From: Rhodopseudomonas sp.
GTDB lineage: Bacteria; Pseudomonadota; Alphaproteobacteria; Rhizobiales; Xanthobacteraceae
Length of the DNA stretch: 64,000 nt
Assembly: GCF_013377015.1 (NCBI RefSeq)
Contig: NZ_JACABA010000001.1
Coordinates: forward strand, 1,283,912-1,347,911
Reading direction: 5' to 3'
Shown: positions 31,874 through 40,814 of the stretch, piece after piece
Position numbering within the stretch: the first letter of the stretch is position 1
Layout of the letters: each line of letters begins with the position of its first letter
Made by a program: the position numbers and the translations under genes
Notes under the pieces: generated by a model
Database searches by the model: none
Told to the model about the DNA's origin: nothing
The model's input: the letters and a program-made list of their open reading frames with translations, nothing else

Positions 31874-33331
31874 TCAGGGCGTGACGAACACGTCCTTGTT
31901 GGCGGCGACCTCGCCGAGGCCGATGTCGGTGACGCGAAACGTGATGGGCATCGACTTCGGCAGTTCGGCGTCGGTAGTGGAGGTCACCAGCACCCGCAGC
32001 TCGGTACTGGCGTCGCGGCCCAGAATGATCATCGGACGGTCCTGGGTGATCGAGTCGGTGCCGATGACATGGATGATCGCGTTCGGCGGCCCGTCGACAT
32101 CGACCGCCACGACGCGGTCGAACCCGCGCTTGTTGAGGAAGCGCAGCGTATAGCCATTGCGGATCGAACCGTCGCTCAGCCGCACCGCCAGCGGGTTGCG
32201 GTCGTGCAGCACGTTGACGTCGAGCAGGCTGCGGGTCAGCATTGCGTACAGCATGATGCCGCCGACGCACGCGATCAGCGCGCCATAGACCAGCGTTCGC
32301 GAGCGCACCGGCTTGAAGATTTCCGGCTTGCCCTCCATCCGGCGATGGATGTTGATGTCGTTGTCGTAGCCGATCAGCCGGGTCTCGCGGCCGACCTTCT
32401 TCATCACCGCGTCGCAGGCGTCGATGCAAAGCCCGCACTGGATGCAGTCGAGCTGCGAACCATCGCGAATGTCGATTCCGGTCGGACACACCGCAACGCA
32501 CTGATTGCAGTCGACACAGTCGCCGACGGTTTCACCCAGCGCCCGGGCCTGCGCGGCCTTCTTCAGCGAAGTGCGCGTTTCACCGCGGTCGTATTTGTAG
32601 GTGACGTTGAGCGCCCACTCGTCGGTCAGCGCGGCCTGGATCCGCGGCCACGGACACATATAGACGCAGACCTGCTCGCGCATGAAGCCGGCCAGCAGAT
32701 AGGTGGTGGCGGTCAGGATCCCGATCCAGATATAGGCGATCATCGGCGCCTGGAAGGTGACCAGGTCCTTGATCAGGGTCGGCGCGTCGCTGAAATACAG
32801 CACCCAAGCGCCGCCGGTCCACCACGCGATCAGCAGCCAGATCGAATGCTTCAGCACCAGTTCGGCGCCGCGCTGCATCGACAGGCCTTCGGCGGCCTTC
32901 TTCATGCGCTCGCGACGATCGCCCTCGATCATGCGCTCGACGGCGTAGAACAGGTCGGTCCACACCGTCTGCGGACAGAGATAGCCGCACCATACCCGGC
33001 CGCCGAGCGCGTTCATCAGGAACAGCGTGATCGCGGCGAGGATCAACAGGCCGGTGAAGTAATAGACTTCCTGCGGCCACAGCTCGATGAAGAAGAAGTA
33101 GAATCGGCTGTTCGGTAGGTCGATCAGCACCGCCTGATCCGGCGCGCCGAGTCCGCGGTTCCAGCGGACGAACGGCAGCAGATAGTAGACCCCGAGGCAG
33201 AAAGCCATCAGGTACCATTTGATTCGACGAAAGGTGCCGGAGACGCTTTGCGGGTAGATCCTCTTCTGGGCTACGTAAAGCGGCCCATCGTCATCCGGTT
33301 GTAGATCGGTTGCCAGCAGTGGTTTGTTCAT
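31874..33331 (-). CDS. ccoG: cbb3 oxidase accessory ferredoxin-type protein CcoG/FixG
   Basis: FixG/CcoG is a membrane iron-sulfur protein implicated in copper reduction for cbb3 oxidase assembly. The 485-residue protein has several membrane helices, including a CGYLCPQTVW element, and a ferredoxin-like module with CVDCNQCVAVCPTGIDIRDG and CIQCGLCIDACDAVM for two [4Fe-4S] clusters. The C-terminal part is the FixG accessory domain on the periplasmic side. It starts 112 bases after ccoP, and a FixK-like box lies in that gap, so fixGHIS can be transcribed separately. Confidence 0.95.
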   Translation of the reverse strand: MNKPLLATDLQPDDDGPLYVAQKRIYPQSVSGTFRRIKWYLMAFCLGVYYLLPFVRWNRGLGAPDQAVLIDLPNSRFYFFFIELWPQEVYYFTGLLILAAITLFLMNALGGRVWCGYLCPQTVWTDLFYAVERMIEGDRRERMKKAAEGLSMQRGAELVLKHSIWLLIAWWTGGAWVLYFSDAPTLIKDLVTFQAPMIAYIWIGILTATTYLLAGFMREQVCVYMCPWPRIQAALTDEWALNVTYKYDRGETRTSLKKAAQARALGETVGDCVDCNQCVAVCPTGIDIRDGSQLDCIQCGLCIDACDAVMKKVGRETRLIGYDNDINIHRRMEGKPEIFKPVRSRTLVYGALIACVGGIMLYAMLTRSLLDVNVLHDRNPLAVRLSDGSIRNGYTLRFLNKRGFDRVVAVDVDGPPNAIIHVIGTDSITQDRPMIILGRDASTELRVLVTSTTDAELPKSMPITFRVTDIGLGEVAANKDVFVTP

Positions 33332-33387
33332 AACGAGGGTTCATTTCGCTTCTGTCGTTGAGCGCAGGCTCAACCTCATGGGCGCAA

Positions 33388-33401
33388 TTGATTAACCTCA
33401 A
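33388..33401 (-). promoter_or_regulatory. FixK/FNR-like box upstream of fixG
   Basis: TTGATTAACCTCAA matches TTGAT-N4-ATCAA with one mismatch (C for A). It lies in the 112-base ccoP-fixG gap, centred about 63 bases upstream of the fixG start codon. Control of fixGHIS by a FixK-type regulator is well documented in rhizobia; the site call rests on this match and position. Confidence 0.65.
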
Positions 33402-33443
33402 GTGTCGCACACCCTGCAGGTTTTGTTGCGTCCGGCGGTGGAC

Positions 33444-34313
33444 TTATTTGCCACCGCCGAGCGAATGTACATACACCGCCATCGCCTTGATGGTGGCGAG
33501 ATCGAGACGGTCGGTCCAGGCCGGCATCACGCCGGCGCGGCCGTTGGTCACGGTTTCGATGATCGTGGCCTCATCCGAGCCGTAAAGCCAGATTTTGTCG
33601 GTCAGATTCGGCGCGCCGAGTTCCTGGTTCCCCTTCGCGTTGTCGCCGTGACAGACCGTGCAATTCTCCGTGAAGATGGTCTTGCCGGCGGCGAGATCAA
33701 CTCCCTGCCTGGTCGATAGGCCGGACAGCGATCTGACGTAATTCGCGACGGTGACGATTTGATCCTTGGTTAAGGTGCCGGATTGGCCGAACGCCAGCAT
33801 CTGGCCCTCATGTCCCTTGTCGTTGCCGGAGCGGGCGCCGAACTGGATGGTCTGCATGATCTGATCGAGCGTGCCGCCCCACAGCCAGTCGTCGTCGTTG
33901 AGGTTCGGGAAACCCTTCGCGCCGGTTGCGCCGCTGCCGTGGCAGGCCGCGCAATTGTCGCCAAACACCACTTTGCCCTTGGCGCGCGCCAGCGCCAGCA
34001 GCGCCGGATCCTTCTCGATGTCGGCCAGCGGCGCGGTGGCCAGCGCCACCATCTTGTCGCCGCGGATCGCCTCGAGCTTGGACAATTCGACCGCCACATT
34101 GGCGCGTGACGAATAGCCCATCAGGCCCGGGAGATAACTCTGCGCCAGCGGCCAGGACGGGTAGACGAACCAGTAGCCGACCGCCCAGATGATGCAGGCA
34201 TAGAAGGTCAGGATCCACCACCGCGGCAGCGGCGTGTTCAGTTCCTTGATGCCGTCCCATTCATGACCGGTGGTCGCGGTGCCGGTGTGCTTGTCGATGT
34301 CGATGTCAGCCAT
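33444..34313 (-). CDS. ccoP: cbb3 cytochrome oxidase diheme subunit CcoP/FixP
   Basis: CcoP passes electrons from cytochrome c to CcoO and CcoN. The 289-residue protein has an N-terminal membrane segment (WWILTFYACIIWAVGYWFVYPSWP) and two c-type heme sites, CAACH and CTVCH, each followed by a Met-containing segment suitable for the sixth ligand. It starts 7 bases after ccoQ. The second heme domain ends the protein, as in standard two-heme CcoP. Confidence 0.97.
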   Translation of the reverse strand: MADIDIDKHTGTATTGHEWDGIKELNTPLPRWWILTFYACIIWAVGYWFVYPSWPLAQSYLPGLMGYSSRANVAVELSKLEAIRGDKMVALATAPLADIEKDPALLALARAKGKVVFGDNCAACHGSGATGAKGFPNLNDDDWLWGGTLDQIMQTIQFGARSGNDKGHEGQMLAFGQSGTLTKDQIVTVANYVRSLSGLSTRQGVDLAAGKTIFTENCTVCHGDNAKGNQELGAPNLTDKIWLYGSDEATIIETVTNGRAGVMPAWTDRLDLATIKAMAVYVHSLGGGK

Positions 34314-34320
34314 GATCCTG

Positions 34321-34485
34321 TCAGTCCTCTCGCAGCGGCATTTCGGCAGCGGCGTCGAATTGTGCCTTGTTACGGGGCCACAGCGCGTACGCTACGATGG
34401 CGAAAAAAATGACCATGAACAGCGGTGTCCACCACGTCACGACGAATTCTGACACCCAGCTCTCGGCGTTGATGATTGCTTTCAT
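34321..34485 (-). CDS. ccoQ: cbb3 oxidase small subunit CcoQ/FixQ
   Basis: This gene is too short for the ORF track. Reading the minus strand from ATG 34485 to TGA at 34321 gives 54 residues that begin MKAIINAESWVSEFVVTWW and have one membrane helix (TPLFMVIFFAIVAYALWP) followed by a short charged tail. CcoQ is a small subunit linked to stability or redox control of cbb3 oxidase. The position between ccoO (9-base gap) and ccoP (7-base gap) matches the expected order exactly. Confidence 0.95.
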   Translation of the reverse strand: MKAIINAESWVSEFVVTWWTPLFMVIFFAIVAYALWPRNKAQFDAAAEMPLRED

Positions 34486-34494
34486 GTCCCTGCC

Positions 34495-35229
34495 TCAGCG
34501 CAGATTGGCTTTTTCGTTGTAGAGCTTGAAGTCGACCAAGGTGCCGAGCATCTGCAGATAGGCGATCAGCGCGTCGAGTTCGGTGGGATTGCCGGGCTGG
34601 CCGTCGAAGTTGCGCACCACTGCCTTCGGATAGCGCTTGGTGAACGCGGCGACATCGGCGCTGTCCGGGTCGGTCTGGGTCTTCAGATCGGCGACCGCAT
34701 TGGCGATCTCGTCGTCGGTATAGGGCACGCCGACGATGCGGCTGGTGCGCAGATGATCGGGAAGCCTCGAGGCATCGACCTCGGTCCGGGCCAAGAAGGA
34801 GTAACCGGGCATCACCGACTGCGGCACGATCGAGCGCGGGTTCTTCAGATGCGTCACATGCCAGTCGTCGGAGTACTTGCCGCCGACGCGGGCCAGGTCG
34901 GGTCCGGTGCGCTTGGAGCCCCACTGGAACGGATGGTCGTACATGCTCTCGGCGGCGAGCGAATAGTGGCCGTAGCGTTCGACCTCGTCACGCAGCGGAC
35001 GGATCATCTGCGAGTGACACAGATAGCATCCCTCGCGGACGTAGATGTTGCGGCCGGTCAGTTCGAGCGGCGTATAGGGCCGCACGCCGTCGACCACCTC
35101 GATGGTGCTCTTCAGGTAGAACAGCGGCGTGATTTCGACCAGACCGCCGATCGCGACCACGAGCAGAATTCCAACGATCAGGACGAGCGAATTCGTCTCG
35201 AAGATCTTATGCCGATTCCAGATGGACAT
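34495..35229 (-). CDS. ccoO: cbb3 cytochrome oxidase monoheme subunit CcoO/FixO
   Basis: CcoO is the membrane-anchored monoheme cytochrome c of the cbb3 complex. The 244-residue protein has an N-terminal anchor ([20 protein letters not shown]), the heme site [15 protein letters not shown], and downstream [16 protein letters not shown] and SVMPGYSFL, which supplies the likely Met ligand. It starts 11 bases after the ccoN stop. Confidence 0.97.
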   Translation of the reverse strand: MSIWNRHKIFETNSLVLIVGILLVVAIGGLVEITPLFYLKSTIEVVDGVRPYTPLELTGRNIYVREGCYLCHSQMIRPLRDEVERYGHYSLAAESMYDHPFQWGSKRTGPDLARVGGKYSDDWHVTHLKNPRSIVPQSVMPGYSFLARTEVDASRLPDHLRTSRIVGVPYTDDEIANAVADLKTQTDPDSADVAAFTKRYPKAVVRNFDGQPGNPTELDALIAYLQMLGTLVDFKLYNEKANLR

Positions 35230-35240
35230 TTATTCGTTCC

Positions 35241-36890
35241 TCACTCGGCTGCCTGAAGAGCAACGCGCGGTTGCGCCTCGGATGTCTCGCCGACACGTAC
35301 CGTCATCCAGAGATTGTAGGCCATGATCAGCGAGCCGATCAGGAACAAGCCTCCGCCAGCAGCGCGGATGATGTAGAAGGGGTGCATCGCTTCGACGGTC
35401 TCGATGAAGGAATATTCAAGGAAGCCGAGCGAGGTGTAGGCCCGCCACATCAGGCCCTGCAGGATGCCGGAGACCCACATCGCGGAGATGTAAAGCACGA
35501 TGCCGAGGGTTGCGATCCAGAAGTGCCAGTTCACCAGCCTGAGGCTGTAGAGCTGCTTGCGGTTCCAGACCCACGGCACCAGGCAGTACAGCGCGCCGAA
35601 CGAGACGAAGCCAACCCAGCCGAGCGCGCCTGAATGCACGTGGCCGATGGTCCAGTCGGTGTAGTGGCTGAGCGAATTCACCACCTTGATCGACATCATC
35701 GGCCCTTCGAAGGTCGACATGCCGTAGAACGCCACAGACACCACCATCATGCGGAGCACCGGATCGGTGCGCAGCTTGTCCCAGGCGCCGGACAGCGTCA
35801 TCAGGCCGTTGATCATGCCGCCCCAGGACGGCATCCACAGCATGATCGAGAACGTCATGCCCAGCGTCTGGGTCCAGTCCGGCAGCGCGGTGTAGTGCAA
35901 ATGATGCGGACCGGCCCAGATGTAGAGGAAGATCAGCGCCCAGAAGTGGATGATCGACAGCCGATAGGAATAGATCGGCCGCTCGGCGCGCTTCGGAATG
36001 AAGTAGTACATGATGGCGAGGAAGCCAGCGGTCAGGAAGAAGCCGACCGCGTTATGGCCGTACCACCACTGGAACATCGCGTCCTGCACACCGCCCCAGG
36101 CGATGTAGGACTTCGAGCCCAGGAACGACACCGGAACCGCAGGGTTGTTGCCGAGATGCAGCACCGCGATGGTGATGATAAAGGCAAGGTAGAACCAGTT
36201 CGCCACGAAGATATGCGGCTCCTTGCGCTTCATCAGCGTCGCCAGGAACACCAGCAGATAGGTGACCCAAACCACCGTCAGCAGCAGGTCGGAATACCAT
36301 TCCGGTTCGGCATATTCTTTCGATTGAGTGACGCCGAGCAAGTAGCCCGTGCCGGCGATCAGGATGAAGAAGTTATAGCCAATCGCCACCACCCATGGCG
36401 CGAGGTCGCCGGCGAGCCGCGCCCGTGAGGTCTTCTGCACCACATAGAACGACGTCGCCAGCAAGACGTTACCGCCGAAGGCGAACACCACGGCGGAGGT
36501 GTGCAGCGGCCGCAGCCGTCCGAAGCTGGTCCATTGCAGATCGAAATTCAGCGCCGGAAAGGCCAGTTGCGAGGCGATCAGCAGCCCGACGGTAAATCCG
36601 GCGATGCCCCAGAACATCGCCATGAACGAGCAAAACTTGACCGGGCCGAAATTGTAATTTGGTCGGCCATCGATTTCCTGAGGCGGCAAGGCCGATCGGC
36701 CCCGATACCTCGTGATGATCGCAAAAACGGCCCAGAAACTCACGGCGGCGCCGAGAGCGGTATGGAAGGCGAAGGCGCTATCCAAGGCGTTGATCGCAGC
36801 ATAGACGCAAAGCAGCGCGGTCAGGGCGAATACGACGGTCAGACCGCCCTCGCCAAGGGTGATCCGTTTCGAATTCAGGGCTTGATTCAT
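35241..36890 (-). CDS. ccoN: cbb3 cytochrome oxidase catalytic subunit CcoN/FixN
   Basis: CcoN is the heme-copper subunit that reduces O2 with high affinity for microaerobic respiration. I start it at ATG 36890 (549 residues, [16 protein letters not shown]); the track ORF begins 20 codons upstream. The many membrane helices include the characteristic [22 protein letters not shown] and [17 protein letters not shown] with the paired His residues at the binuclear centre. It is the first gene of ccoNOQP, and a perfect FixK/FNR box lies about 70 bases upstream of the ATG, so induction under low oxygen is expected. Confidence 0.98.
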   Translation of the reverse strand: MNQALNSKRITLGEGGLTVVFALTALLCVYAAINALDSAFAFHTALGAAVSFWAVFAIITRYRGRSALPPQEIDGRPNYNFGPVKFCSFMAMFWGIAGFTVGLLIASQLAFPALNFDLQWTSFGRLRPLHTSAVVFAFGGNVLLATSFYVVQKTSRARLAGDLAPWVVAIGYNFFILIAGTGYLLGVTQSKEYAEPEWYSDLLLTVVWVTYLLVFLATLMKRKEPHIFVANWFYLAFIITIAVLHLGNNPAVPVSFLGSKSYIAWGGVQDAMFQWWYGHNAVGFFLTAGFLAIMYYFIPKRAERPIYSYRLSIIHFWALIFLYIWAGPHHLHYTALPDWTQTLGMTFSIMLWMPSWGGMINGLMTLSGAWDKLRTDPVLRMMVVSVAFYGMSTFEGPMMSIKVVNSLSHYTDWTIGHVHSGALGWVGFVSFGALYCLVPWVWNRKQLYSLRLVNWHFWIATLGIVLYISAMWVSGILQGLMWRAYTSLGFLEYSFIETVEAMHPFYIIRAAGGGLFLIGSLIMAYNLWMTVRVGETSEAQPRVALQAAE

Positions 36891-36952
36891 TTGATCAATC
36901 TTTTTTCGGCGGGCTATCTGGGATGACAAAACCCGGTTTCGCATCTGCACAT

Positions 36953-36966
36953 TTGATCGAAATCAA
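36953..36966 (-). promoter_or_regulatory. Perfect FixK/FNR-type box upstream of ccoN
   Basis: TTGATCGAAATCAA is an exact match to TTGAT-N4-ATCAA, and the flanking bases extend the arms to TTTGAT/ATCAAA. It is centred about 70 bases upstream of the ccoN ATG. CRP/FNR-family regulators of the FixK type activate cbb3 oxidase operons from such sites under low oxygen in Bradyrhizobium and Rhodopseudomonas. Confidence 0.85.
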
Positions 36967-37123
36967 ATTGCACAAAATTACGTCAAACGCACCACTGTTT
37001 CGGGAGAGCGGTGAGCTTTCCTTAAATATCAACGATAAACCGGCAAAAGGCGAGGCGCGCCTCGTACGATTACAAAATCTTGGAAATCGAACCTAGACGA
37101 AAGTCGTAGTCAGCGCGGCGACA

Positions 37124-37900
37124 TCAGGCAACGCCCCGGCCGACAGGCAGAGTGAAGTGCACCGCAAAGCACACGCCGCGGCTGTCCTGGCCGGCCGAGA
37201 TCAGCAATTCGCCGGCGATTTGCTGCACCAGCGACTGAACGATTCGCATCCCCAGCCCCTTCTTGCCGGCCAGGTCAAATCCGGCGGGCAATCCCGGCCC
37301 CTGATCCGACACCGAGAGCGAATAATTGTTCGGTGACAGCGCTTCCAGCCGGATCGTGATCTTGCCCGCGGCGTATTTCACCGAATTGGTGATCAGCTCG
37401 TTAATGATGAAGCTGAGCGGAATGGCGGTCGCGGTTGGCAGCTCAAGCGGAATTGCTTCGATCGCAATCGCGCAACCCGGCTGCTGCCACAGCAGCAGCG
37501 CCGAGAGATCCGCGCACAAATGCGCGAGATATTCGCTGAACTCGACCCTGTCCTGATGATCGAGCAGATGCAGCCGGCGATTGACCTGACCGAACGCGAC
37601 GATTCGGCTGATCGCGATCGACAGTTGAGCGGCGGCTTCCGGCGTCGCCTGCCGGCTCTGCGCCGACAGCAGGCTGGCGATCGATTGCAGGCCATTGAAC
37701 AGCCGGTGATTCAATTCCCGGATCTGCAGCTCCCGGCGGCTTTCGAGATCGACGATCTTTCGAATCAGCGCCTGCTCGCGCGCCAGCGCGGCGCGCAGGT
37801 CGGCGGCCAGCACCGCCTGCTCCGACAGTGCTGTCGGGCTCAAAGCTTCGAGGCCGGGAAAGGGAAATTCGGATTCAGCTGCGTAAGTCTGGAGGTTCAT
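37124..37900 (-). CDS. HisKA_2-type sensor histidine kinase without a visible sensor domain
   Basis: A soluble histidine kinase. The 258-residue protein has a coiled-coil-like N-terminal segment (about 25-60), the phospho-acceptor region ELNHRLFNGLQSIASLLSAQ with His65, and an HATPase_c domain with NELITNSVKYA, DQGPGLPAGFD and KGLGMRIVQ. This is the architecture of HisKA_2/HWE-like kinases often used in the alphaproteobacterial general stress response. No PAS domain or response regulator is adjacent. It lies upstream of the ccoN promoter region in the same direction. Confidence 0.88.
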   Translation of the reverse strand: MNLQTYAAESEFPFPGLEALSPTALSEQAVLAADLRAALAREQALIRKIVDLESRRELQIRELNHRLFNGLQSIASLLSAQSRQATPEAAAQLSIAISRIVAFGQVNRRLHLLDHQDRVEFSEYLAHLCADLSALLLWQQPGCAIAIEAIPLELPTATAIPLSFIINELITNSVKYAAGKITIRLEALSPNNYSLSVSDQGPGLPAGFDLAGKKGLGMRIVQSLVQQIAGELLISAGQDSRGVCFAVHFTLPVGRGVA

Positions 37901-38151
37901 GATGCTCGCTCCGCTGGATAAAGGCAGATCGACGCTTTGACTTACATTACCTTAGTACCAGAAACGCTATGCCCTCCAACCTTTCTGCTTCGCGGTTTCA
38001 AAGGGCTTTGCAAAGCGCATCCACCCCACGGGACGCTCTGGATAATCCATAGGATCTCACTTGCCTGCCCCGGCGGCTGATCAATACAGCTCGGATCTGG
38101 AGCGAAATTTGGCGCTGTCCTAGTTGGGGCGCGAATGCCCGCGCCGCGGCG

Positions 38152-39072
38152 TCAGCCGCGTTGCCGCTCATAGGCCTTCAGATGGGTGTAGATCACGCGC
38201 AGCCGCGGGACCGGGACTTTCGCGGCGTCGCCGCGCGCGATCAGGTCACCGATGACATGATCCGCCTCGATCGGCGCGCCGCTCTTGATGTCGCGATACA
38301 TCGAGGCGGTGAGCTTGGAGCCTTCCGCCAACATCATGCCGCGGGAGCGTTCGAGCAGCGCGTCACGCGGCGCGAAGCCGGCGGCGGCGGCCACCGCGGT
38401 GCATTCGTCGAGCACGCCGAGCATGAAATCGGCGCCGCCCGGCGACGCCAGGATGTCTCCGGTCGGCGCCCGCATCAGGCTGGTCACGCCCGCCAGCGTC
38501 GCCAGGAACGTCCATTTTTCCCACATCTCCTGCAGGATGTCGTCGCTGGGATGAACGTCGAACATCGCGCCACCGAGCGCCGCCGCGATGGCGCGGACCC
38601 GGTCCGACAGCTTGCCGGCGCGCTCGCCGAAGGTGATGGCGTGCATCGGGGCGAGCTGAACCACATGGCGTCGCGAATCGAGCGTCGCGGCGACCACGCA
38701 TTGCCCGCCGATCACCCGCTCGCGGCCGAATCTGGCATCGAGCGTTTCGAGATGCCGCATCCCGTTCAGCAGCGGCAGCACCTTGGTCGTCGGCCCCACG
38801 GCGGGCGCGAACGACGCCATCGCATCGGTGAGGTCGAACGACTTGCAGCTCAGCAGCACCAGATCGAAAGGCGTCTTCAGATCGCCGGCCTGCACCGCCG
38901 GCGGATCCTTCAAGGTGACGTCGCCGACCGGGCTCTCGATCACCAGGCCGTCGCTGGCCAGTTCGGCGGCGCGTTTCGGCCGCACCAGGAAGGTGACGTC
39001 GCGCCCGGCCTGCAACAACCGGCCGCCGAAATAGCCGCCGATCGCGCCGGCTCCCACCACGAGAATCCGCAT
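38152..39072 (-). CDS. Ketopantoate reductase family protein (PanE/ApbA-like)
   Basis: The fold is that of 2-dehydropantoate 2-reductase, an NADPH enzyme of pantothenate synthesis. The 306-residue protein has the nucleotide-binding motif MRILVVGAGAIGGYFGGRL and the family features LLLNGMRHLE-like (here PLLNGMRHLETLD) and MWEKWTFLATLAGV with a Lys in the expected region. Many genomes encode several paralogs with other substrates, so I do not assign panE. The ATG has AGAGGAAA upstream. Confidence 0.85.
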   Translation of the reverse strand: MRILVVGAGAIGGYFGGRLLQAGRDVTFLVRPKRAAELASDGLVIESPVGDVTLKDPPAVQAGDLKTPFDLVLLSCKSFDLTDAMASFAPAVGPTTKVLPLLNGMRHLETLDARFGRERVIGGQCVVAATLDSRRHVVQLAPMHAITFGERAGKLSDRVRAIAAALGGAMFDVHPSDDILQEMWEKWTFLATLAGVTSLMRAPTGDILASPGGADFMLGVLDECTAVAAAAGFAPRDALLERSRGMMLAEGSKLTASMYRDIKSGAPIEADHVIGDLIARGDAAKVPVPRLRVIYTHLKAYERQRG

Positions 39073-39249
39073 TGGTCTTTTCCTCTGCTCTTGGGGCGGC
39101 TGTCAGCGCCGTGTCCGCTGATCCTGAGATCAGACCAAGGATTCAACCAACACTATCAGGCACCTGATCCAACCCGTCTTAGCGGTACACTTGTCCCATC
39201 CAAGACGCCGAGAGCAATCGATTGTTTCCGAAAACTCGTAACCTCACCG

Positions 39250-39987
39250 TTACCACTTCTCGCCGAACGGACGGATTTCCATCTCGAAGGTCCAGGCGCT
39301 TTTCGGCTGCTGGTACAGCTGCCAGTAGGAAGCGGCGACCGAAGATGGCGGCATCAGGAGATCGGGGTTGTTCAGCGCTTCCTTGCCCCACAGCTGCTCG
39401 CGGCGTTCGCGCACCCAGGCGGTGTCGACCCCGGAATCAATGATCAGATGAGCGACATGGATATTCTTCGGTCCCAACTCGCGGGCCATCGCCTGCGCCA
39501 CCGCGCGCAGCCCGAATTTGGCGCTGGCGAAGGCGGCGAAGCCGGAGCCGCCGCGCAGGCTGGCGGTGGCGCCGGTGAAGAAAATGTTGCCCTGCCCGCG
39601 CGCCAGCATCAGCCGCGCCGATTCTCGGCCGGCCAGAAAGCCGGCCCAGCACGCCATCTCCCAGACTTTGCGGAACACCCGGTCGGTGGTCTCCAGGATC
39701 GGGAAATTGACGTTGGCGCCGACGTTGAAGATCGTAACTTCCAGCGGCGCATGGGCGTCGGCGTCGTTGAGGAATGCGGTGACCTCGTCTTCCTTGCGGG
39801 CGTCGAGCGCCCGCGCGACAATTGAGCCGCCGGCCAGCTCGATCTCGCGCACCAGCGGCTCCAGCTTGGCGCCGTCGCGCCGTCCGGCGAACACGGTGAA
39901 CCCTTCAGCGGCGAATTTCTTCGCGATCTCGGCGCCAATATAGTCGCCAGCGCCGATCACCGCGACGGTAGCATTTCGCTTCAGCAA
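39250..39987 (-). CDS. SDR-family protein lacking the usual catalytic tyrosine
   Basis: A short-chain dehydrogenase-like Rossmann protein. I start it at TTG 39987 (245 residues) because GGGAGAA lies five bases upstream; the track ORF starts 20 codons earlier. The cofactor motif is AVIGAGDYIGAEIAKKFA, the NNAG equivalent is FNVGANV, and the active-site segment is FFTGATASLRGGSGFAAFASAKFGLRA. The usual YxxxK reads FASAK, so the Tyr is Phe while Ser and Lys remain. It may be inactive as a dehydrogenase or use different chemistry. A palindromic repeat lies just upstream. Confidence 0.85.
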   Translation of the reverse strand: MLKRNATVAVIGAGDYIGAEIAKKFAAEGFTVFAGRRDGAKLEPLVREIELAGGSIVARALDARKEDEVTAFLNDADAHAPLEVTIFNVGANVNFPILETTDRVFRKVWEMACWAGFLAGRESARLMLARGQGNIFFTGATASLRGGSGFAAFASAKFGLRAVAQAMARELGPKNIHVAHLIIDSGVDTAWVRERREQLWGKEALNNPDLLMPPSSVAASYWQLYQQPKSAWTFEMEIRPFGEKW

Positions 39988-40041
39988 AGTAATTCTCCCG
40001 GATTGAATTGTCAGGACGATTCGGCCGCTACGACGAAAGCC

Positions 40042-40115
40042 CCTCATCTTGAGCAGCGGCGTCTTCGCCGCGTCTCGAAGGATGAGGAAAGAACAGGCTC
40101 ATGGTTCGAGACGGC
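40042..40115. repeat. Dispersed palindromic repeat (CCTCATC...GATGAGG type)
   Basis: CCTCATCTTGAG near 40042 and CTCGAAGGATGAGG ending at 40087 form an imperfect stem around GCGGCGTCTTCGCCGC. A following CTCATGGTTCGAGACGGCGC repeats part of the motif. This resembles another common Bradyrhizobiaceae intergenic repeat. It lies between the SDR gene and the 2-hydroxychromene-2-carboxylate isomerase-like gene. The right boundary is approximate. Confidence 0.6.
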
Positions 40116-40155
40116 GCAAAAACGCCTCCTCGCTATTAGGCGTCGCGATTCGCAG

Positions 40156-40758
40156 CTAGGCGTACATCTCCTCAACCTCGCGCAACTGCTCCTTGCCGAA
40201 GAACATTTCGTCGCCGACGAAGAAGGTCGGCGAGCCGAACGCGCCGCGCTTCACCGCATCTTCGGTGTTGGCGATCAACCTGGCCTTGACCTCGGGCTCC
40301 TGGGCGCGGGCGAATAGTTTTGCCGCATCGAGGCCGGACTCGGTCAGCGCCTTCGCTGCCACCTCCGGATCGTCCATCTTCTTCGGCTCGACCCACATGT
40401 GGTGAAACGCGGCATCGACATATTTCTCGAACACGCCCTCGAGTTGCGCCGCGACCGCGGCGCGCATCAGGTTCAGCGTGTTGACCGGGAAATACGGGTT
40501 CATGACGTAGGGCTTGACCTTGAAGCGCTTGGTGAAACGCTCGGTCTCGATGGCGTGAAACTCGCGCTTGTTCTTGACCCCGGCCAGGGTTTCGACCGGC
40601 GACTTGTTGTTAGTGGCCTTGAAGATGCCGCCGAGCAGCACCGGCAAATAGGCGAATTTCACGCCGATCCGCGCCTCGATCGCGGGAATCGCCTCATGAC
40701 TGAGAAAGGCGTTGGGACTGCCGAAATCGAACAGGAATTGCGGGGTGGATTTGCTCAT
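40156..40758 (-). CDS. 2-hydroxychromene-2-carboxylate isomerase family (kappa-GST-like) protein
   Basis: The family has a DsbA-like thioredoxin fold and uses glutathione; founding members isomerise 2-hydroxychromene-2-carboxylate in naphthalene breakdown. The 200-residue protein has QFLFDFGSPNAFLSHEAIPAI at the N-terminus, where the Ser in GSPNAF fits the catalytic position, and GAFGSPTFFVGDEMFFGKEQL at the C-terminus. GGGAGAGA precedes the ATG. The true substrate is unknown, since no aromatic pathway genes are present here. Confidence 0.9.
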   Translation of the reverse strand: MSKSTPQFLFDFGSPNAFLSHEAIPAIEARIGVKFAYLPVLLGGIFKATNNKSPVETLAGVKNKREFHAIETERFTKRFKVKPYVMNPYFPVNTLNLMRAAVAAQLEGVFEKYVDAAFHHMWVEPKKMDDPEVAAKALTESGLDAAKLFARAQEPEVKARLIANTEDAVKRGAFGSPTFFVGDEMFFGKEQLREVEEMYA

Positions 40759-40814
40759 GGTCTCTCCCGGACGGCGGCGGATTCGTGGAACGGTCCTGCC
40801 TTATATGATTGCTA

